From Anaerolineales bacterium (GTDB taxonomy: Bacteria; Chloroflexota; Anaerolineae; 4572-78; J111), in the NCBI GenBank assembly GCA_015075185.1, contig JABTUW010000005.1, positions 744,001-808,000 on the forward strand: a DNA stretch of 64,000 nucleotides, written 5' to 3'. Below, in pieces: positions 16,684 to 23,370 of the stretch. The notes below the pieces were generated by a model. It made no database searches. It was not told the origin of the DNA and saw only the letters and a program-made list of their open reading frames with translations. Within the stretch, counting starts at the first letter, position 1; each line of letters starts with the position of its first letter. A program made the position numbers and the translations under genes.

Positions 16684-17478
16684 ATGAACATCATAACATT
16701 AATCAAACAGGTTCCCGATACGGCTCAACTTTCCAGCACAGTGGATGGCCTCAAGCTGATGAACGAAGGCGGCGCCAGAATTGTCAACCCCTGGGATGAG
16801 TATTGCCTGGAAGCCGGGATCCAGCTAAAGGAAGCCCACGGCGGCAAAGTGACGGTACTGTCACTGGGCAAGCCGGATGCGGTCGAAGCGTTGAAACGAG
16901 GCATCGCTATGGGGGCAGATGAGGCTGTCCTGATCTCTGACCCGGCTCTGGAAGGGAGCGACAGCCTGGCTACGGCTCGCGCCCTGGTGGCTGCGATCAA
17001 AAAAATCGGCCCATTTGATTTGATTTTGGCCGGCCGCTCGGCCATTGACGGCAATATGACGGCGACGGCGGTCCAGGTAGCGGCGCTGCTGGATGTGCCG
17101 CAATTGTCTTATATCGCCGCCCTCAAAGCGGTTGACCCGGTGGCTCAAACAATCACGGCCGTGCGGTTGATGGAAAACGGCCGGGAAACGATTAGCAGCA
17201 AGCTGCCGGCGGTCATCAGCGTGGTTAAAGAGATCAACGAGCCGCGTTATCCCAGCTTTATGGGGATTCGCAAGGCAGCCAAAGCAGCCATTCCCACCTG
17301 GGGCCTGGCCGACCTGGGCCTGTCCGCCGATCAAGTGGGCCAGGCCGGTTCTAATGTTAGTTGGCCGCAGGTCAGCCTGCCGCCCACGCGCGAAGGAGGG
17401 GCTGAAATCATCAGCGGCTCTCCGGCGGAAGCTGCCAAGACCCTGGCCGATAGACTGGCCGCCGAGAAAGTCATCTAG
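16684..17478 (+). CDS. etfB: Electron transfer flavoprotein, beta subunit
   Basis: This 264-aa protein matches EtfB in length and motifs: MNIITLIKQVPDTAQ at the start, RIVNPWDEYCLEAG, VTVLSLGKPDAVEALKRGIAMGADEAVLI for AMP binding, and the recognition loop IDGNMTATAVQVAALLDVPQLSY. It forms a heterodimer with EtfA, accepts electrons from acyl-CoA dehydrogenases and gives them to the quinone pool through ETF:quinone oxidoreductase (not in this window). It lies between acyl-CoA dehydrogenase and etfA, with hairpin-forming heptad repeats on both sides. Confidence 0.93.
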   Translation: MNIITLIKQVPDTAQLSSTVDGLKLMNEGGARIVNPWDEYCLEAGIQLKEAHGGKVTVLSLGKPDAVEALKRGIAMGADEAVLISDPALEGSDSLATARALVAAIKKIGPFDLILAGRSAIDGNMTATAVQVAALLDVPQLSYIAALKAVDPVAQTITAVRLMENGRETISSKLPAVISVVKEINEPRYPSFMGIRKAAKAAIPTWGLADLGLSADQVGQAGSNVSWPQVSLPPTREGGAEIISGSPAEAAKTLADRLAAEKVI

Positions 17479-17545
17479 TTACAGGTTAAAGGTTACAAGT
17501 TACGGACCAAAGATTTACTGCAACCTGCCACTTGTAACTTGCCAC
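17478..17545. repeat. Inverted heptad repeat between etfB and etfA
   Basis: Left units GTTACAG, GTTAAAG, GTTACAA, GTTACGG run in phase from 17478; right units CAACCTG, CCACTTG, TAACTTG run from 17521. The arms can pair (GTTACAAGTT against AACTTGTAAC-type sequence). The left array begins at the last base of the etfB stop codon, and the right ends about 28 bp before the etfA start. Confidence 0.8.
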
Positions 17546-17572
17546 ATTCGTTAAACTACAGACGAGGTTATC

Positions 17573-18562
17573 ATGTCAAACGACATTTTTGTGTGGATAG
17601 AACAAGCTAACGGCCAGGCCGACTCGATTTCGTGGGAAACACTGGGCGCGGCGCGCAAGATCGCCGGTGATTTGGGCGGGAAGGTAGCGGCGGTTGTGGT
17701 GGGCGAGGCCGTCGGCGATCTGCCGCAGCAGGCGTTTCAATACGGCGCGGACACGGTCTATGTGGCCGACGATACTACTTTGAAGCATTTCCGGCTGGAA
17801 CCCTACGGGGCGCTGATAGCCAAGCTGGCCCAGGAGCAGCAGCCAGCAGCAATTTTGCTGGGGGCCAGCAATGCCGGCCTGGAATTGTCGGCCTATGTGG
17901 CGGCTAAATTGGGCGTTGGCCTGGCCGCCGATGGCATTGACCTGAGTGTTGAAGGAGGGGCGCTGCAAGTGACCCGCCCGGTTTTGGTCGGCAATGTTAT
18001 GGCTAAAGTCGTCTTCGGCCCGGCTCGGCCGCAAATAGCCAGCCTGCGCCGCCGGGTCTTTCCTGTACCGGCCCCGGATGCCGGCCGCTCCGGCGAGATT
18101 ATTAAGCTCGCCCCGGTGCTGTCCGAAGCGGAAATTGCCACCAAAGTCGAGGGGATTGAAGCGGCGGCCAGCCAGGTCAGCCTCACCGATGCCAAAATTA
18201 TTGTTTCCGGAGGGCGCGGTGTTGGCGGTCCTGAAGGCTTTGCCCCGGTTAAGGCGCTGGCCGAAGCCCTGGGTGGAGCGATGGGGGCCAGTCGGGCCGC
18301 CGTTGACGCGGGTTGGGTGCCCTATGCCCACCAGGTGGGACAAACCGGCAAGACGGTCCAGCCCGACCTTTACATTGCTTGCGGCATCTCCGGCGCGATC
18401 CAGCATCTGGCCGGGATGAAAACCTCCAAGCTGATTGTGGCAATTAATAAAGACGCGGAGGCGCCCATCTTTAAGTATGCCCATTACGGCATCGTGGGCG
18501 ACTTGTTCCAATACGTGCCCGCGCTGGCTGAAGAGTTCAAAAAGCGTTTGGGCAAGAGTTAA
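17573..18562 (+). CDS. etfA: Electron transfer flavoprotein, alpha subunit
   Basis: This 329-aa protein is EtfA. The N-terminal domain resembles EtfB (GGKVAAVVVGEAVGDLPQQA, then ILLGASNAGLELSAYVAAKLG). The C-terminal FAD-binding domain has SGGRGVGGPEGF, GASRAAVDAGW, HQVGQTGKTVQPDLYIACGI and INKDAEAPIFKYAHYGIVGD. It binds FAD and carries electrons from the dehydrogenase encoded upstream. ACGAGG precedes the ATG. The gene is followed by a perfect 17-bp inverted repeat, then the SIR2 gene. Confidence 0.93.
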   Translation: MSNDIFVWIEQANGQADSISWETLGAARKIAGDLGGKVAAVVVGEAVGDLPQQAFQYGADTVYVADDTTLKHFRLEPYGALIAKLAQEQQPAAILLGASNAGLELSAYVAAKLGVGLAADGIDLSVEGGALQVTRPVLVGNVMAKVVFGPARPQIASLRRRVFPVPAPDAGRSGEIIKLAPVLSEAEIATKVEGIEAAASQVSLTDAKIIVSGGRGVGGPEGFAPVKALAEALGGAMGASRAAVDAGWVPYAHQVGQTGKTVQPDLYIACGISGAIQHLAGMKTSKLIVAINKDAEAPIFKYAHYGIVGDLFQYVPALAEEFKKRLGKS

Positions 18563-18587
18563 AAAGTTAAAGGAAAAAGAGGCTGCT

Positions 18588-18635
18588 GGAACTTGTAGGA
18601 ACTCTGGGCACTTTCCTTGAGTTCCTACAAGTTCC
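18588..18635. repeat. Perfect 17-bp inverted repeat after etfA
   Basis: GGAACTTGTAGGAACTC (18588-18604) pairs exactly with GAGTTCCTACAAGTTCC (18619-18635) around a 14-base loop. The unit GGAACT recurs at 10-bp spacing instead of 7. It separates the ETF operon from the SIR2-STAND pair and may act as a boundary, though no U-tract follows. Confidence 0.75.
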
Positions 18636-18677
18636 TTGAGATCCCTCCAGTTTCCCATTCTAACCAGAGACCGGCCA

Positions 18678-19817
18678 ATGTCAGGGCGCAGTGTAGAGTC
18701 TATCCAGCGCGAGTTAAAAACCCGCTACAGAAATCTAGATGAACTGTTGGAGCGCCAGGCTAAATTTGGCATTAATGCCCCGCTTGACTTGATCAACCAA
18801 ATCCACGATGAACGCCAGGCGATTGCCGATCTTGAGGAAGCGCTTAAGACTGCCCCGGCTGCCGCATCTACGGCTGAGACAGAGCCGGCGGCGGAACGGC
18901 GCGGGCGCAGCTCCGGTATTCAAACGCTGGATGACCGTGATTGGGACAACCTGCTGCGCCGGATTAAAGACGGCAACTGCACGCCTTTCCTCGGCCCAGG
19001 TCTGTACGAGGGGATTTTGCCCACTGACCAGGAAATTGCCCAGGCTTGGGCCGGGGAACATCGTTATCCGCTGGGAAACCGGGAACATCTGCCGGGGGTG
19101 GCCCAATTCCTGGCCATCACCCGTGACCCGGCCTTTCCCGCCGAAGAAATCGCCCGGCGCTGGCAGAATCTCAAAACCAAACCCAACTTTCGCGAGGCCA
19201 CCGAACCCCACAGTTTCCTGGCCGGCCTGCCCCTGTCTCTCTACATTACCACCAATTATGATGATTTCATGGTCCAGGCACTCAATTACCGGCTGCGCAA
19301 GGCGACCCGGGAGATCTGCCGCTGGAATAACTACGTGCGCGACTACCCCTCGGTGTTTGATCCCGGCTCGACGGTAGAAATCAGCCCGGCCAGCCCGGTG
19401 GTTTATCATCTCTTCGGCCATGTCCAGGCGCCCGAGTCAATGGTTTTAACCGAGGACGAATATCTCGACTTTTTGGTGAATATCTCCAGGGACCAGACTA
19501 TCATTCCTCGGCGCATCCAAAAAGCCTTGGTCAATACCTCGCTTCTCTTTATCGGCTATGAGCTAACCGATTGGCGCTTCCGCATCCTTTTCCGGGGACT
19601 GATTGCTTCACTGGAACGCAGTCTGCGCCGCACCCGAGTGGCGATTCAGCTCGGCCCGCAGCTGCCGGAAAATTCTGAGATTACGGTGGACCACGTGCGC
19701 TGGTATTTTGAGGATTACCTGGCCAAGGACGACGTTCGCATCTATTGGGGCAGCTCGTTTGATTTTATCAAGGAGCTGAACGAGCGCTGGACTGAGTTCA
19801 ATGAACGCAATCCCTGA
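18678..19817 (+). CDS. SIR2-domain protein with N-terminal effector-associated region
   Basis: Chosen start MSGRSVESIQ gives 379 aa. Residues 5-57 form a helical segment (LKTRYRNLDELLERQAKFG, then LINQIHDERQAIADLEE) resembling small adaptor domains at the N-termini of STAND-type conflict proteins. Residues 80-370 are a SIR2-like domain: FLGPGLYE (104-111) for NAD binding, TTNYDDFM (191-198) with the conserved N and D, H248 in YHLFGHV as candidate catalytic histidine, and GYELTDWRFR (293-302). SIR2 domains of this kind act as NADases in Thoeris, Avs and related defence systems. The gene overlaps the STAND NTPase gene by 17 bp, so the two are almost certainly co-translated. The effector role is inferred. 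Confidence 0.8.
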   Translation: MSGRSVESIQRELKTRYRNLDELLERQAKFGINAPLDLINQIHDERQAIADLEEALKTAPAAASTAETEPAAERRGRSSGIQTLDDRDWDNLLRRIKDGNCTPFLGPGLYEGILPTDQEIAQAWAGEHRYPLGNREHLPGVAQFLAITRDPAFPAEEIARRWQNLKTKPNFREATEPHSFLAGLPLSLYITTNYDDFMVQALNYRLRKATREICRWNNYVRDYPSVFDPGSTVEISPASPVVYHLFGHVQAPESMVLTEDEYLDFLVNISRDQTIIPRRIQKALVNTSLLFIGYELTDWRFRILFRGLIASLERSLRRTRVAIQLGPQLPENSEITVDHVRWYFEDYLAKDDVRIYWGSSFDFIKELNERWTEFNERNP

Positions 19818-22800
19818 AAATTTACCCCAGAATTCCGGCGAGGCGTTACCAAGGGAGGCCCGGCCTGCCGGGGAGTCTAAAAACCCCTACGTCGGCCCCC
19901 GCCCCTTCGAGATTCACGAGCGGCAGCTTTTCTTTGGGCGCGATTGGGAGGCTGAAGAATTGGTGGCCCTCATCGTGGCCCATCCGGCGGTACTGTTTTA
20001 TGCCCAATCCGGGGCGGGCAAAAGCTCGCTGCTCAACGCCCGGGTCGTGCCCAAACTGGAAGCCGAAGAGGGCTGCGAGGTGCTGCCGGTCGCCCGCGTG
20101 CGGGGCGACATCCCCGCCGGCATCCGGGCCGAGCAAATCGAGAATCTGTACGCCTTTAATGCCCTGCTGAACTGGGCTGAGGAAACAGCCGTCACCCCGG
20201 AAGAATTGATCAATCTCTCTCTGGCCGAATTTCTCAATTTATTGCCCCACCGCAGCGACAAGGAAGGTTATCCGGCCCTGCGGATTGTCATTTTTGACCA
20301 GTTTGAAGAGTTGTTCACCTTCTACCCCCAGCGCTGGCCGGAACGTGAAAAGTTTTTCGCCCAGATCAATGAGGCCCTGTCCGGCGACTCGTTATTACGG
20401 GTGTTGTTTGTCATTCGTGAAGATTACCTGGCCCAGCTTGATCCCTACCTGCCGCTGCTGCCCGAACACCTCCGCTACCGCTTTCGTTTGGAAAGGTTAC
20501 GCCGGGAGGCGGCCCTCGCCGCCGTCGTCGGGCCGTTGCAAGGCACGAGCCGCTCCTTTGCCCCCGGCGTGGCCGAAGCGCTGGTAGCCGAATTGCTCAA
20601 AATTCGGGTGGAGGACCGGGCCGGCCAGACCATCGAAGCGCCGGGCGAGTTTGTTGAACCGGTCCAGTTGCAGGTCGTCTGTCAAAGCCTGTGGGCTGAT
20701 TTGCCGGCGGAAGTGACTGAAATTACCCAGGTCCAGTTGCTGGCGTTCGGCAACGTGGACCAGGCCTTGACCCGCTTTTATGAGCGAGTCCTCAACAACG
20801 CTATCCAACAAGCCAGGACCACGCGAAGATCGAGGCGGCAGCAGGTTCCGGCCGAACCAGAAGCAGAAACGGGAATTCCCTATCAGGGAGTTATTCGTTC
20901 CTGGCTGGATGTTCTGGGCGAAAAGCTGGTCTGGGAAGGCCCCTTCCACGAGCCGGTTTTGTTGGAATGGCGGTTGCGCAACTGGTTTGAGCGAGAGCTG
21001 ATCACGCCGGCCGGGACGCGCGGCCTGGTCTATCGCGGCTCAAAAGCAACGGGGGGTGTGCCCAACGCCGCCGTTGACACGCTGGAGAGCAATCACCTGA
21101 TTCGGGCCGAACAGCGGGCCGGGGCGCGCTGGTACGAGCTGACCCACGACCGTTTCATCCAGCCGATCCAGACTTCAAATGTCAACTGGCGGACAGCCAA
21201 GTTAAAACGAATCGCCCTGACCGGGGGGGGTATTGTGGCAATTGTATTGGCCGCTTTGGCAATTACCGCGATTTTTAATTGGCAATTTGCGGCCAATGTC
21301 GGAGCTAGAGCCTCCCAAGTTGAAGCCACAGCTACCGCCGCATTGGCTCAAGCTACCCAAATCGCCGAGTCGGCGGTGGTCCAGGCGGCTGATGTCCAAG
21401 CGACCAGTACGGCTGTAGCCCAGACAATTCGTAAGGACTGGGTCCGCCCGCTGCGACCAGGCTTGAGTATCGGTTTGGCAAACACCGAAGGCGCAGGGAC
21501 ATTGGGTTATTTCGTGGCGGACCGGGCCGGGCAAATTTACCTGGTCAGTACGGTGAGCAGCCTGGGCAGTTCAAGTACGCAGGTCCAGGTTCTCCAACCC
21601 GCTCCTTTCGATGGGGGTCAAGCCCCGGACGACGTGGTGGCCAGCTCCGTGAAGACCCTGGCCCAAATGGAGATCATGCCGGCAGCCCATATGGTCGCTC
21701 TGGCCCCGCTGACGCCCGCCCTGCAGGTGCAAACCGTTATCCCGGAGATTGGCCCGGTTCGAGGCGTGCGTGCGCCGGAACCGGGCATGCAGGTGCGCAA
21801 ACTGGGACGAACGACAGGCCTGACCAAAGGTGAGATCAGAGCGGTTGACCAGCGAATTAGCATCACAACCGCTAGTGGATCGGTGCAAATTTACGGGGCG
21901 GTGCGGACCTCCCCCATCTCCTCCGGGGGCGACGGGGGAGCATTGGTGGTTGATGCTGAAGGTTATGCCGTAGGCGTGATTGTCGCCGGCTCGGAGCGGG
22001 AAACGATTGTGGCCCCGCTGAGCGAGGTACTGGACCGTTTTGACGTTGAATTACTGACACCCCCCTTAACCGAGTCGGCTTATCTTTACGGCTTGAATGA
22101 CCGGGGCGGCGAGGCGTTGCTGCAGGGTGAAGAGGGGCAGGCCAAGGGGTGGGTGCTGATCTCCGAAGCCATCGGCGCTGACCCGGCTGATACCAGCGGC
22201 AGCGATTACACCGACCTGGCCTATCAGGGCTTCGGAGTCATTGTGCAGCTTAATTTTGCCTATGGCTCGGCCGGGACGTTGCCGCTCCCCTGGCAGTATC
22301 CCACCTTTGCCCGGCGCGTTGCTAATTTTGTCGCCAATTCCTCCGGCGCTCATATCTGGATTGTCGGTGCCGAGATGAATTCTGAGCGCTACTGGCCCCG
22401 TACGACGGGGAGTGACAAGGGCGACCGGATCACCCCCCGCCAGTATGCTAACTGCTACCAGCGAGTTCGCCAGGCCATCCACGCCTTGCCGGGCCACGAG
22501 AACGATCAGGTATTGGTCGGGCCAATTGCCCCCTGGAACGGCCAGCTATCTTATGGAGCAGACCCCCTCGGCCAGTACCCGGCTAATCAAGTAGGCAACG
22601 CTCCCGCTGGGTACCCATTTTACGAATTTTACGGTGATTACGTGGTCTATCTGCGCGACATTTTACTGGCTATCGGTCCAGGTAATGTGGACGGGATTGC
22701 CATCCACGCCTATACCCATGGTTATGACCCCAATTTGGTTTTTAGCGACGCTAAAATGATGGATGAGCCTTTTCAAAATTATTACTACCATTTCCGCACT

Positions 22801-23103
22801 TATCGAGACCAGATGAACATTATCCCGCCCGAATTTCGGACCCTGCCGGTCTACCTGACCGAAACAAACGGCGGCCGGGAGCCAAGCGGAACAGCCTGGC
22901 CGGATCGCAATAGCGGCTGGATCAAGAATGTTTACCAGGAGATTGACGCCTGGAACAAAGATGGCAACCAGCCGATTCGGGCGGCGCTGCTCTACCGCTG
23001 GGCCGATGTGGATGGTTGGGGGATTGAAGGCAAGTCCAACGTGCAAGAGGATTTCCGCGAAGCGGCAGCCCAGGATTACCGCTGGACAACTTCTGCCCCA
23101 TAA
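19801..23103 (+). CDS. STAND NTPase with membrane helix, degenerate protease domain and TIM-barrel glycosidase-like domain
   Basis: This 1100-aa protein joins four parts. Residues 28-460 are an nSTAND1-type NTPase: NPYVGPRPFE, FFGRDWE, Walker A SGAGKSS (70-76), Walker B RIVIFDQFEE (161-170), and the end motif WYELTHDRFIQPI. A membrane helix lies at 471-492 after RTAKLKR, so the remainder should face outside. An alanine-rich stalk follows (500-543). Residues 551-745 look like a trypsin-like fold, but the expected His, Asp and Ser are all replaced (GDGG in place of GDSG at 711-713). Residues 755-1100 form a TIM barrel with E858 (IVGAEMN) and E1021 (YLTETNG) at the ends of strands 4 and 7, as in clan GH-A glycosidases. 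With the SIR2 partner it may be a membrane sensor coupled to an NADase. Confidence 0.8.
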   Translation: MNAIPENLPQNSGEALPREARPAGESKNPYVGPRPFEIHERQLFFGRDWEAEELVALIVAHPAVLFYAQSGAGKSSLLNARVVPKLEAEEGCEVLPVARVRGDIPAGIRAEQIENLYAFNALLNWAEETAVTPEELINLSLAEFLNLLPHRSDKEGYPALRIVIFDQFEELFTFYPQRWPEREKFFAQINEALSGDSLLRVLFVIREDYLAQLDPYLPLLPEHLRYRFRLERLRREAALAAVVGPLQGTSRSFAPGVAEALVAELLKIRVEDRAGQTIEAPGEFVEPVQLQVVCQSLWADLPAEVTEITQVQLLAFGNVDQALTRFYERVLNNAIQQARTTRRSRRQQVPAEPEAETGIPYQGVIRSWLDVLGEKLVWEGPFHEPVLLEWRLRNWFERELITPAGTRGLVYRGSKATGGVPNAAVDTLESNHLIRAEQRAGARWYELTHDRFIQPIQTSNVNWRTAKLKRIALTGGGIVAIVLAALAITAIFNWQFAANVGARASQVEATATAALAQATQIAESAVVQAADVQATSTAVAQTIRKDWVRPLRPGLSIGLANTEGAGTLGYFVADRAGQIYLVSTVSSLGSSSTQVQVLQPAPFDGGQAPDDVVASSVKTLAQMEIMPAAHMVALAPLTPALQVQTVIPEIGPVRGVRAPEPGMQVRKLGRTTGLTKGEIRAVDQRISITTASGSVQIYGAVRTSPISSGGDGGALVVDAEGYAVGVIVAGSERETIVAPLSEVLDRFDVELLTPPLTESAYLYGLNDRGGEALLQGEEGQAKGWVLISEAIGADPADTSGSDYTDLAYQGFGVIVQLNFAYGSAGTLPLPWQYPTFARRVANFVANSSGAHIWIVGAEMNSERYWPRTTGSDKGDRITPRQYANCYQRVRQAIHALPGHENDQVLVGPIAPWNGQLSYGADPLGQYPANQVGNAPAGYPFYEFYGDYVVYLRDILLAIGPGNVDGIAIHAYTHGYDPNLVFSDAKMMDEPFQNYYYHFRTYRDQMNIIPPEFRTLPVYLTETNGGREPSGTAWPDRNSGWIKNVYQEIDAWNKDGNQPIRAALLYRWADVDGWGIEGKSNVQEDFREAAAQDYRWTTSAP

Positions 23104-23258
23104 CGGGGTAACTTCGCTTTTTGGACAGCATTGCTGGCCCGTATTTGACCTCTACTAACCTCAGATAGCGATCTTAAGACTTTCCCTAACTAAGTTATCC
23201 TCTGGTTTTATTCACTAAACGGTAACGCAACCCAAATATTCAGCCTTACGTTTTGTGG

Positions 23259-23264
23259 TATACT
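23259..23264 (+). promoter_or_regulatory. Extended -10 promoter for the beta-helix gene
   Basis: TGGTATACT is an extended -10 element 107 bp before the beta-helix start. No clear -35 is seen. The 267-bp gap 23104-23370 otherwise holds only AT-rich sequence. Confidence 0.4.
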
Positions 23265-23370
23265 ATTCTAGGTATTTTGTGAATTGTTTCACCGGTAAAA
23301 ACGAGCTGGTGATTAAGGGGGGCTCATTCACTACAAACTCAACCATCATCAAACAACAAGGAAAAGAAAG

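Noticed and set aside
17576..18658. 360-codon minus-strand ORF opposite etfA
   Set aside because: Antisense shadow of EtfA; low-complexity, GC-driven composition and no domain.
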